Shown here piece after piece: positions 22,648 through 32,727 of a stretch of DNA of 64,000 bases. Both the position numbers and the translations under genes were made by a program. The notes below the pieces were generated by a model that saw only the letters and a program-made list of their open reading frames with translations, did no database searches and had not been told where the DNA came from. This stretch comes from Actinernus sp. WN-2022 (taxonomy: Eukaryota; Cnidaria; Anthozoa; Actiniaria; Actinernidae), in the NCBI GenBank assembly GCA_030867875.1, contig JAOWCC010001634.1, positions 105,069,321 through 105,133,320 of the forward strand. Reading direction: 5' to 3'. Each line of letters opens with the position of its first letter. Position 1 is the first letter of the stretch.

Positions 22648-23043
22648 TCAACAAGAATTTTCTAGCCATCCATAATCTTCCATGTTCATCAAGTTTTGCT
22701 TTGTTTCCAAGATTTTTCGGAAATCAGGATCTTTTCTTAAGCTGTGAATCCATTTCATATCTTCGAACAACACTTCTCTTAGGTCTTTTCTATAGGTAGG
22801 AATCAAAGCGTTACTGGCTTCGATTTCAGCAACTTCATGACTATCCCCATCGTGTTCATACTTTTGAACCAACGCTTCCCAATCTTCCTGGTGCCGTTCT
22901 TTAGCTTCGTTTCGAATTCTTTGCCAAACATCCTCTTCTCCGTCATAACTATCATCAGTGGAGTCCGTGCTCTCCTGAGAATCAGAGCTTTGATAAGAAT
23001 CTTCAGTCATTTCATCATCTGAGTTGGAACGATTAGCAGCCAT
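22648..23043 (-). CDS. Hypothetical acidic protein, 131 aa
   Basis: Starts at ATG in a GCAGCCATC context (minus strand). The first 40 residues are Ser/Asp/Glu-rich and probably disordered. The remainder is helical and charged (a WQRIRNEAKERHQEDWEAL block, then YRKDLREVLFEDMKWIHSL and MEDYGWLE). I associate this organisation with short ORFs repeated in cnidarian genomes, but cannot name a family or function. It lies 160 bp downstream of the zinc-finger ORF on the same strand. Confidence 0.5.
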   Translation of the reverse strand: MAANRSNSDDEMTEDSYQSSDSQESTDSTDDSYDGEEDVWQRIRNEAKERHQEDWEALVQKYEHDGDSHEVAEIEASNALIPTYRKDLREVLFEDMKWIHSLRKDPDFRKILETKQNLMNMEDYGWLENSC

Positions 23044-23205
23044 CGTTTATATCTTTACTCTTCAAGTATCGGGAGTATAATGTCAGACCCTTAAAGGTTT
23101 CCAACTTTATAGAAAACAAATTGGCGTAGTCACTAAGTTTAACAAATGTCGATTAGCTGCTCTAGCTAAGGTCTCTCAGTTAGACCAACATTATAAGCAG
23201 GATTC

Positions 23206-23442
23206 CTAACCAACATATTTTCCATTATCAACAACTGGATTTACATTCCTCGACAAAAACTTTCTTTTTTGAAGTTTCGCTTCTTGTAAATATGGTTTAC
23301 GTTCTTGAGTTGATAACCTATGGACTTGTGCCAAGTGGTTAGATAATTTAACAAGATACTTTGATCCACAATTAGGAACAGGGCAGTTTTTCATAGTCCG
23401 ATTTTCCATGTTCACTCGTTGAAAGTGAGTATCAAATATCAC
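23206..23442 (-). CDS. Small C2H2 zinc-finger protein
   Basis: A 78-aa frame (67 or 62 aa if an internal Met is used) with one C2H2-like finger, CPVPNCGSKYLVKLSNHLAQVH, spelling Cys-x4-Cys-x12-His-x4-His. A basic tail follows. Single-finger proteins of this type can bind nucleic acid or zinc only. It is next to an acidic ORF on the same strand and a palindromic repeat array on its 5' side, which again suggests a mobile element. Confidence 0.5.
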   Translation of the reverse strand: MIFDTHFQRVNMENRTMKNCPVPNCGSKYLVKLSNHLAQVHRLSTQERKPYLQEAKLQKRKFLSRNVNPVVDNGKYVG

Positions 23443-23454
23443 AAATCTACTTGA

Positions 23455-23850
23455 TCGTCCCTTTTATCTCCTTTCATCCCTTTTGTCGCCTTTCGTCCAT
23501 CTTTTTTCCGTTTTGAAATAAAAAAGAGGGATAAAAAAGTAAAAAAGCAGGACAAGAGGCGACAGAAGGCTAGGGATGAAAGGGATGAACGGAGATAACT
23601 ATATCCGAATGTGAACACAGCTCTTGTCAGTAGGCCCTTTCATCCCTTTTGTCGCCTCTTGTCCCGCTTTTTTTCCGTTTTGAAATAATAATAAAATTGA
23701 TAAAAAACAAAAAAAGCGGGACAAGAGGCGACAGAAGGCTAGGGATGAAAGGGATGAACGGAGATAACTATATCCGAATGTGAACACATCTCTTGTCAGT
23801 AGGCCCTTTCATCCCTTTTGTCGCCTCTTGTCCCGCTTTGTTTCGTTTTT
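23455..23850. repeat. Foldback tandem array, about 174-bp period
   Basis: About 2.3 units. Each is a large hairpin in which CATCCCTTTTGTCGCCTCTT / GTCCCGC pairs with GCGGGAC / AAGAGGCGACAGAAGGCTAG around an AT-rich loop. Between units is a conserved CGGAGATAACTATATCCGAA block. It could be the terminal repeat of an element including the ORFs at 21.1-23.4 kb. Confidence 0.8.
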
Positions 23851-23969
23851 TCCGTTTTGTTAATCAAAGCCTATTGTGCATGTAGTTGTTGACCTAGCTG
23901 TTCTATTACTCAGTACTGCATGTGTAGGATTGTTTGGGTTGCTGTAATTACACCACTTAATACTTTATA

Positions 23970-24702
23970 CAGTCGAACTTCCCATAAGCGGACAGCGCAG
24001 CTTACAAGTGTCTGCGTACAGGAGGTTGACAATAAGGATAGGAAGTGGCAGTCAACTGTGGAAATTGTAAACCATATTGGCTATCTTTTTATTACGCTGA
24101 CCTTGATTTAGCTAGAATTCAAAGATAAAACTGCATACATTTGAAATAAATATGATTTCAATCTCTCATCGGGTGTTAAGAGAGGTTAATTTTGCCCATG
24201 CGGACCTAGAGTTAGGTGTCCACGTCCACTTAAGAGAGGTGTCCACTTACAGGAAGCGGCAATGTACTGAGTGTTTTATTAGAGATGGTCGGTAGCGCGG
24301 AATTGTGTCCGCTTAATGGAGGTGTACGTCGAACTTCCCATAAGCGGACAGCGCAGCTTACAAGTGTCTGCGTACAGGAGGTTGACAATAAGGATAGGAA
24401 GTGGCAGTCAACTGTGGAAATTGTAAACCATATTGGCTATCTTTTTATTACGCTGACCTTGATTTAGCTAGAATTCAAAGATAAAACTGCATACATTTGA
24501 AATAAATATGATTTCAATCTCTCATCGGGTGTTAAGAGAGGTTAATTTTGCCCATGCGGACCTAGAGTTAGGTGTCCACGTCCACTTAAGAGAGGTGTCC
24601 ACTTACAGGAAGCGGCAATGTACTGAGTGTTTTATTAGAGATGGTCGGTAGCGCGGAATTGTGTCCGCTTAATGGAGGTGTACGTTAGCGGAGGTTCGAC
24701 TG
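23970..24702. mobile_element. pogo/mariner-type MITE with internal tandem duplication
   Basis: The left end CAGTCGAACTTCC and right end GGAGGTTCGACTG are inverted repeats, each flanked by a TA dinucleotide, as for Tc1/mariner/pogo elements. The interior is a tandem duplication with a 356-bp period (starts at 23972 and 24328) and hardly any difference between copies. Two identical small open frames come from this duplication. No transposase. Confidence 0.8.
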
Positions 24703-25125
24703 TAATTATAATATCTGATATGCTACTCATTGAGTAGCTCACATATTAAACTCACGCACACATTTAAATTCGCTAATGGGGAGTTGGCTTAGGAAACGTC
24801 GAGTGCCTTAAACTTACCTGCACCCTTTCGTATTATCTATTTTCCAAATTTTCCCCTAATATCTATTAGTGTATGTCAGTGTAAATTACCCAAATGTAAA
24901 GCTGAGAGTGTGAAATAAAAAAATATGTCAATTATATATATATATAGCTGGGATCCCAGGTGGGATATTGTTGTCATACCAGGGATCCCATCTGTCCCAA
25001 CAGCTATCACGGCTTTAGCCTTGGGATCCCAGGTGGGATTTTGTTATCAACCCAGGTAGGGATAGTTGGGATCCCGTTAAATTACATGGGTTCAACTAAT
25101 CCCACCTTCTGTCCCACCTCTATTT
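24703..25125. other. Non-coding stretch
   Basis: A (TA)n run near 24,935, then short repeats of TGGGATCCCAGGTGGGAT at about 24,950 and 25,020. No gene recognised. Confidence 0.45.
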
Positions 25126-25235
25126 TTACATGTATACTAAATTGCATTTACAAACTATTTACAAACTATTTACAAGGTTCCACGGGCCTCCTAAATTGCA
25201 TTTACAAACAATTTACAAAGTTCCACGGGCTAGCC
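25126..25235. repeat. Partial copy of the 54-bp minisatellite
   Basis: About two short units of CTCCTAAATTGCATTTACAA / ACAA(A/G)GTTCCACGGGC, the same motif as the array at 25957-26200. Confidence 0.8.
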
Positions 25236-25956
25236 TGAATTTCAGCCGTCTCCTCTGGGTTCGTTCCTCCCGAGAGAGACGTCTGAATCCAATAGCCGAT
25301 AATGCCGTCCATTGACGTCACTACCAGAAAACCTGGTAGTGATTTTTGATTGGTTCATATTCTATAATTTCGCATAATTATAATAATTATCAGCCGAGAA
25401 GACGGTAGGATTCACTTTGGACTCGCGATTGTTGATCGTCGAGTTTCAGTGGAGTGATTGTCTTTGGCAAAGACCTTGAATTCTTAAGGAAAACATCTGG
25501 AAATGGATTGAAAGTGTCCTGCACAATAACCGGCCGACTATCCTGTAAACATGTACGTTTTATCGCGTCGCGTCCGCGGGGTTGTTGACAATCGATTATT
25601 TTTTCGCACTCGCAGTGGTAAAGAGAATGTCGCTACTCTCTTCAAGGAACTGTTCCTTCCCGTAAAAGAGTCTTCGTATTTCTTCGAAAATTCTCCATTA
25701 TGCTTTCATGTTTTTCTACTTTTCTGTTGCATCATTTACATAGGTAATATCTCGTAGCTGTGTCGATTCGAACGGCAGATCGCGAGACATGTACAAAGAT
25801 CAAAGGCAAGACAAAGATCAACTGTACTTTGATCCAAATATGATAATTTTTATAACGATTTGTTGCTTCGGAAATAGAGAATACTACATGGAAAGTGCGC
25901 GCGTACGGAATTTACGCACGAGTTGGTTCGTATCAGAAATCGAACGAACGAGGCTT
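25236..25956. other. No confident gene
   Basis: Small open frames (such as 25551-25757, with a hydrophobic C-terminus) were seen, but none is recognisable. The stretch has somewhat more GC than its flanks and might contain a host exon or promoter. Confidence 0.3.
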
Positions 25957-26200
25957 TGCGAGCTATTTACAAACTATTTACAAAGTTCCACCGGCCTCCT
26001 AAATTGCATTTACAAACAATTTACAAACTATTTACAAAGTTCCACCGGCCTCCTAAATTGCATTTACAAACAATTTACAAACTATTTACAAAGTTCCACC
26101 GGCCTCCTAAATTGCATTTACAAACAATTTACAAACTATTTACAAAGTTCCACCGGCCTCCTAAATTGCATTTACGAACTATTTACAAGGTTTGTACACT
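25957..26200. repeat. 54-bp minisatellite, about 4 copies
   Basis: The unit reads GGCCTCCTAAATTGCATTTA then CAAACAATTTACAAACTATT then TACAAAGTTCCACC, with near-perfect copies. The period is a multiple of 3, so two plus-strand frames stay open with 18-residue periodicity. I do not take this as a gene. Confidence 0.9.
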
Positions 26201-27100
26201 CCGTATTTACATACAATTTACAGTTAATTTACAAAGATGTGATGTCCATCTTTTTCCAAACTATTTACAAGGTATACAGAAGACACACATGTTTGTAAAT
26301 TGAATTTCCAAACATTTTACATACTGCTTTAAATTTCCATAGTATTGAAATTGTTTGGAAATTGATTTACATAGTATGGAAACAGTTTGTAAATCTATTT
26401 CCATACTATGGAAAATTGTACTTTATAAACAATTTGCATATTATGGAAAAATGGGAAGTTTTCCAGTGATCGTTCTTGGTTTCAGTTATATACTTTATAA
26501 TAAACGTATTAATGGTTTGAAATTGAATATGTTAGCTTATGTTTTTGCTATATAAAATATGCAACAGGCACCAATAGTCTTTTACCGATATAATAATTAA
26601 GGTTTTACCTCGCGCGCTGTCGAGGGTCGCATAAAATTCAACTTATCACAAATCTTGTCACGCACTTAATATAACGCAGTCGGTCAAAGTTCATGAAGCA
26701 AAACGTTTATAGGTTTAAACATAAGCAATTTACCTCTGAAAGTGGCCTTCAAATTTGGCAGGTTTACTCTATCAAACCTCTACAAATGCGCAATCATTAT
26801 CCTGGAATTCCTCGAAGACACTTACGTTCGCATTTCGACGCGAGCGATGCGAATTTGTAGACAGAAAGAATGTATTTTTTGAACACCGATCAAATGCGCC
26901 ACCCCCTATCGCCACTGTTTGTCAAATGCCCGCCACTGAGGGCTTAGATACTCGTTAAATTCCCCACCCTCGGGAGCAAGCCTCTGATCAAATGCCCGGG
27001 GGTTCCCCGGGGGTGCCCCGGGGGGATGCACGGGTTTGGAATTGACTGATACATTACGAGTAAACAGCGCGCTACACTATGCTTACAAAAGTGTACGAAA
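26201..27100. other. Non-coding stretch with palindromes
   Basis: Contains TTTCCATAGTAT / ATACTATGGAAA palindromic repeats at about 26,330-26,450. A CG-rich block around 26,985-27,035 (CCCGGGGGTTCCCCGGGGG) resembles the end of a MITE. No gene recognised. Confidence 0.45.
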
Positions 27101-28570
27101 TGCAACGTCCAAACATTCCCTGATTCCAAATAACTACAGTAGCTCAGACAGGATAGCCATGTGAACAATCGACATTCATTCAAAGTGATAAAAATTGTGT
27201 TCAAGTACATGACATCCGATAAATCAGATAAATCGAACTAGTACAAACATACCGTTAGTTCACTTCGTGTTTCTTTCTAAATTTTCTAGCTCATTTTTGC
27301 AAATCAAACAAAAAAAGGCTATAGAACTAATGAATATATACATCTAAAATACTGTACGAAGTTTGGAGGACTGATGTCCCACACAAGCTGTTAAATTAGT
27401 TTGAAGCTATGCTTAACTGATAAGGTACCCTAACATAGTTGTTTTGTTAGCGCAAGTATAACACAGGTAGCCCGAATATAACAGAGGGCATATATTTTGC
27501 ACTTATTGTTACTTAACTCTAAGCCTTCATCATTTATCTATTTAATATTTTACATGACTTGTATATTCACTGTATGTGTACTATGTGTTAATATATTTAG
27601 ATGTATATATTTATTATATTTATTATGTTTTATTCCAATAATTTTAATTAGTCTATTTCTTTTCTTGTATATTCACTTTGTAACTCAGCAATCATAAGTC
27701 TACCTACTGTTTTTTGTTCTATTTGATTTCGTAGAAATCAGGCTCTATTGTTCTTAAGTTCTAATACATGTATGTAACCAAATCTACTTGCTATCCACCC
27801 ATATACGGCAGTCAACTCGAAAGCTTGTGCTCCTTTGACTGCCGTTACTTGTTAAATAACTTTTATTTTTCTTGTAAACTATTCTACTATAACTATTGCT
27901 TAATTTGACACTTAATTTGTAATTCATTGTTAAATAGTGTAAAATAAAAACTGAATTGAATTGGAAAACAAAAATAGATAATCTCAGAATTTTTTTAGTT
28001 GTAAAAAAATCATACCAGCAGACATTAGCAGTATGTGCGTACAACCGAATAGCGATGTGACTGTACCTGGGTACTTCTGCAAACAAAAAAAATTAATGAC
28101 CACAATATCAGACTAATCAAAACATTGCTCACCTGTAACGATTCATGGGCACATACGGGGTCACAGGTAGTAACGAAGTCGGCTGCTTTTGCAGCTTCAC
28201 GCGGCATTTACAAAGGTAACCCGAATAAAACTAAGACGATAACATAATTTGTTTTTAATTGTAAATGTTGGTTAATTAAATGATGAAACGCTAGCTAGTG
28301 TACTCGTGTTCACTCGTGTTGAGTTCTATATCAGATCCTCATAGTATTTTGATGCAACATTTTGGGGCTGGTACTGCACTGATACGCAGGTAACCCAAAA
28401 CAACGAAGACGATAAAACAAATATTATTATATTTTATTATAATATTTTTTGTTAATTAAATTATGAACCGCTGTGCACTCGTGTTCACTCGTGTACTGAC
28501 TCATGTGGAGTCTTAGATCAGACTATCATAGCATTTGGGTCCGAGTATGTTTGGGCTACCTGTGTTATCC
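27101..28570. other. AT-rich stretch, possible LINE 3' end
   Basis: At 27,490-27,962 the DNA is very AT-rich. It ends with AAAATAAAAACTG and then GAATTGAATTGG, which resembles a non-LTR retrotransposon 3' UTR with a short tandem tail, but there is no adjoining RT. From 28,200 repeats of the AGGTAACCCGAA family appear (see 35.72 and 48.59 kb). Confidence 0.35.
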
Positions 28571-29008
28571 CCATATAACGCACCAATACCCACGATTGCT
28601 CTCATCTGACTTGATAGCTCAGTTGGTAGAGCGCCAGACATGTAACCTGGAGGTCGTTGGGTTCGAGTCCCACTTGGGTCAGAGATTTTTCTCTTTCCCT
28701 CGTAGGGCGTGCACACTGAGCACTACAGCTTACCACTTTATATTACATTCTTTACACTTACTAGTGCTACGCGGCAAACATGATTCAATATCATAACTAC
28801 ATATACATATATAATCGCCGTGACCCCATATAACGCACCAATACCCACGATTGCTCTCATCTGACTTGATAGCTCAGTTGGTAGAGCGCCAGACATGTAA
28901 CCTGGAGGTCGTTGGGTTCGAGTCCCGCTTGGGTCAGAGATTTTTCTCTTTCCCTCGTAGGGCGTGCACACTTAGCACTACAGCTTACCACTTTATATTA
29001 CATTCTTT
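28571..29008 (+). mobile_element. Two tandem tRNA-derived SINEs, 255-bp spacing
   Basis: Two copies of a tRNA-like head start at 28606 and 28861. Each has TAGCTCAGTTGGTAGAGC (D arm and A box), a CCAGACATGTAACCTGG anticodon-like arm and GGGTTCGAGTCCC (T arm and B box). A conserved tail follows (AGAGATTTTTCTC, CTCGTAGGGCGTGCACAC, AGCACTACAGCTTACCAC). Copy 1 continues to the full 3' end near 28,805 and copy 2 stops near 29,008. The 35 bp upstream are duplicated too, so this is a tandem duplication and not two insertions. Confidence 0.8.
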
Positions 29009-29487
29009 ATCTTAGGGTAGCCTGGCTTACTTGAAGTCGCTCGTGTTCCACTTGCATTCACTCGTATTGTGACTCGTACAGAGTTTTTTTGCATCTGATT
29101 GTACGTTGTAATGTGCCAAACACACAGGTATATGAGATCATCCGCGTTACAAAAGATACGCCGGAGTTCAATCTGCGTGCAGCTTCTTGTTTATTATTTT
29201 TATTAATGTTCAGTCCTGTAATCAATTCTGACCTTTGCCGCTAACAATGTGGGTCGGAGACGCTGTGATCGAGCGATAAAGAGGAGGCATGCGCATTAGT
29301 TGAAAGATAAATGTTCGCTAGAGAGATTTAGAGGGCTTAAAGCTACCGCACGTCATGAAGTACTTAATTTGCCTCAAACGTCTCTTTAACCGAATTATTA
29401 AACTGGAGGAAGTATTGTTGACTCAGGCGATTATACGGCGCCTTCTAGTCTAGGAGCGTATGAGTCATTGATAAAGGCAACATTGAA
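29009..29487. other. Non-coding stretch with a dispersed repeat
   Basis: Bases 29,215-29,300 carry the TTTGCCGCTAACAATGTG...GATCGAGCGATAAA body also seen at 18.17 and 49.39 kb, here without the MITE. The rest is unrecognised. Confidence 0.6.
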
Positions 29488-30582
29488 CCAAGAGACCATA
29501 ACCTAAGAGAACCGATCCCCCATACTAGCCTCTCTCCCCATGATAGTCTGCGCCGATTTATTTTTAGCTTGCATAAATTAGTTGGACTATTTTTACCACT
29601 CTATCCGATTGGTTGTGGGTGTCACGTGTCTGAATGGCCCGGCGGGCGGCGAGAGCAGAATAATGCATTCAGTGTTTTACTCAGTAATCAAAGCATTCAC
29701 AATTTTCTACTTTCACCACAGTTACTCTACAGATTCATATTGATTACGGTGTTGCAAAAGCATGTCCGATTATTTACGATATTATAGGTTACATTTCTAA
29801 TTTCAGATTAACTGGATTTATAATTTCGCAAAATTGTGGTCAAAAGTCGATGCGTGCTTGCTTGCTACAAACTGAACGTTTCTAAAATTATTAGCGTGAT
29901 GAAAGAGCAAATAATCCGGTCAGTTCTCTAGGTATATTATCTAGCTATACATGAATATGAACTACAGGGAACGAGTATGTATAAGGTAAGCGAAGTTTCA
30001 ATAACAACGATACGGGATTCTTAATTTATTCCAATTTTTGGAAGACTTTCCATGCTCGCCGATCCGACTACAAACTGAATGGAATATGGCTTCATTTCCT
30101 TTGATAGTTTCACGATATTCAGGTCACTCTAGTTTCTTTTCACGGCTTCCAGGTCACATCCGAATTTCTTACGGGTCTGGCTTAATACAGCCTACAGTTT
30201 CCCAGTCAAATCCAAACGACAATATTTTTAACGGGTTTTCAAATTACACTCCGTAGCTTATATTAATAAAATTCAAAGGTCATTTTCTCGAGTCTTCAAG
30301 TCAGATCAGGTCAGATCCGTCCCATACCAGTCCGGGTAGTAAGTTTATGGAGCAATACATAATTCAGAGCCATAATTCAGAGTTTTGAAGCTTCGCATCC
30401 ATCGCCCCTCTTTCAGTCTTTGTTGAAATCAAGGTTGAATTCATGAGATGGAGCGATGAAAATCCGTGAGGAGCTGGAACCGAATCTTAAAATAGCATCG
30501 TGACGTCCACTGAGCCAAAAATAGATTGGCGCAGACTATCATAGGGTACGGAGATCAGTTCTCTTAAGTGATTGTCTCTTGG
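29488..30582. mobile_element. Non-autonomous TIR element, about 1.1 kb
   Basis: The left arm (29488-29568) begins CCAAGAGACCATAACC and ends TGATAGTCTGCGCC...ATTTTTAGC. The right arm (30513-30582) is its reverse complement, with a small deletion, ending GTCTCTTGG. The interior has no transposase-like frame. Target duplications were not identified, so the exact ends and family are open. Confidence 0.65.
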
Positions 30583-30585
30583 TCG

Positions 30586-31569
30586 AACTGAAAACATAGC
30601 TATCAAAATACAATCGGGAATCAGATCTTCTAGGCGAACGGCAGATAAGAGGTCAAGCAATTAGACAAAACCAATTAATGTAAATGCCAAGAGATCAATT
30701 GCGTCCGATATAACCAAGCTTTAATCTCATACAAGCGTTCAACGAAGACACTGGGTTAGGGTTCATGATTCACGAAAAATCTATTCTCTAAAGATTGTCC
30801 ACTTGCAGCGGACTCTGCCACGCTTTGTATCTTTTGTCGCGAACTGTTGACTTACGTGGGAATTATCTACGGGCCAAGACGTGTGAAAAAAGAAAGGGAT
30901 TGGAACTGAGATGTATTACGTGTAATCGATCAATTGCGATACGGCTCAGTGGGGCAACTACACTAACAAGAAGCATGAAGCCGGCAAAGAGAAAGGAAAA
31001 AGTACTTGAAATGCACAGCGCTAGCTGAAGTAGGGAATATATATAATATCTGAGACGTTACGTTACTGTGAAGAGGATCAAAATTCGAGTTTTGTAGCTT
31101 GAGAAAGTCTTCTGCTGTGACTCGTGAGAGAAATTGGAAAAGATCTAGCTGTTTCATTCAGACACTGGCAAATTTATTGAAAGCTACGGGCTTACTTTAT
31201 GAGTTTATTATTCATTGTAGAATGAAAGGAAACAGGTTAGCTGAAAGTTAAGTTCGAGGTAGGCTCCGAGTTTCATTCCGATTCAGTGCATATGTGCATG
31301 AAGGTGGGATGCTGTCAACAACACTACCAAAAGATCCAAAATGAAAGATTCAGTTACGTAAGTACTGTAAGTAAACTGTTTTTGATTTGAATACATTTCC
31401 TCTCAGTTTGTCTGTTAATGTACTTTTTCTTCTTATTATCGCTTTATTTTAACATCTCTGTGCCTTATAGTATGTGTACCTCAGAATAAATTATTTTAAA
31501 GGTCAACTGAACCCTTGTGCTGATAAGCGCAAATGCTTTTGTAAAACAGTCTGTGAGTTCATTTCACAT
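30586..31569. other. Non-coding stretch with a dispersed repeat
   Basis: No gene recognised. About 31,365-31,510 (GTAAACTGTTTTTGATTTGA, CTCTCAGTTTGTCTG, AAATTATTTTAAAGGTCAA) matches 48.12-48.25 kb in the same orientation. Confidence 0.45.
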
Positions 31570-31750
31570 TTATAATAATAATAATAATAATAATAAAAAT
31601 AAATTATTTCTATAGCGCCATAATCCACTAGTTGCCCTATGTCGCTTTACAATGAATACTGGTAAAAATATATATAAAGTTAGAATATAATTGATATTAA
31701 ACGATCTAGTATGTATACCACTAAAACTACTGAGACAACTAAAAACTACT

Positions 31751-32692
31751 TTAAAAATCATTAATTATAAGCACAATTAAAAAGATATGTCTTTTAAAAC
31801 TGCCAATACACGGGCTCATTCTAATCTTAGCTGGTAATGAGTTCCATAACTTAGGTGCAGCAACTGAGAAGGCTCGGTCACCATAGCTCTTCAAATTAGA
31901 CATAGGAACAGTTAATAAATATTGCGAAGACGATCTCAAGGTACGTGTAGGAATGTAGGCGTGAAGCATATTACTAATGTACGGTGGAGCTAATTTATTT
32001 AGAGCCTTATATGTAAGTAAAAGTATTTTAAAAACAATACGCTGCCCTACAGGTAGCCAGTGGAGTTGCTTGAGGACAGGAGTAATATGATCATGTTTTG
32101 ATTTACCGGTAATTAAACGCGCAGCGCAGTTCTGAACATACTGCAGTCTATCAATTTGATACTTGGGTAGGCCATACAATAAAGCATTACAATTATCTAA
32201 TCTACAGGATATAAATGCATGAACCAGTATCTTAGTATTGTCTTCTGACAGATATTGCCTTATCTTAGCTATCCTCATTAAGTGAAAAAATGCAGACTTA
32301 CAAATAGTGGACACATGTTTCTCGAGGATCATGCTGTTATCGAAAACTACTCCGATATTCCTGGCAGAAAGCGAAGGTTGTACGTGATCCTTGCCAATTG
32401 TAATATCATTAAAATACGGTCGGGGACGATGATGTGCACTAATAATAAGAAGTTCAGTCTTGTCCGTATTTAATTTAAGTTTGTTCTGCAACATCCACGT
32501 ATCTATATCATTGACACAGGCTTCAATTTTCACTATGGATGACTCGCGATCATCCCCAGATGTAGACTCGAAGGATAGGTACAATTGGGTGTCATCCGCG
32601 TAGAAATGAAAGCCGATGTCATGATTCCTAACAATATCTCCTAAAGGAGAAGTGTAAATCAGGTAGAGGAGTGGCTCTAAAACCGAACACAA
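31751..32692 (-). pseudogene. Retrotransposon RT palm and C-terminal domain
   Basis: Continues the upstream frame after a break. It reads SVLEPLLYLIYTSPL (normally QGSVLGP), the intact catalytic YADDTQLYL, NKLKLN-DKTELL, an NCNALLYGLP block, HWLPV-QRI-FKI and APKLWNSLP, the standard C-terminal blocks of CR1/L2 ORF2. The Gly to Glu change in the VLGP turn is a further sign of decay. The frame ends 150 bp before the (TTA)n tail. Confidence 0.9.
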
Positions 32693-32727
32693 AGTACACC
32701 ACAGAGCATGTTACGACTCGAAGACTT

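Noticed and set aside
25789..26303. Two overlapping 126-169 aa repeat proteins
   Set aside because: They are translations of the 54-bp minisatellite with non-repetitive ends that show no features.
28606..28683. A cloverleaf-like tRNA gene
   Set aside because: The anticodon loop lacks T33, one anticodon-stem pair is mismatched, three acceptor pairs are wobble, and the sequence continues into a repeated SINE tail found elsewhere.
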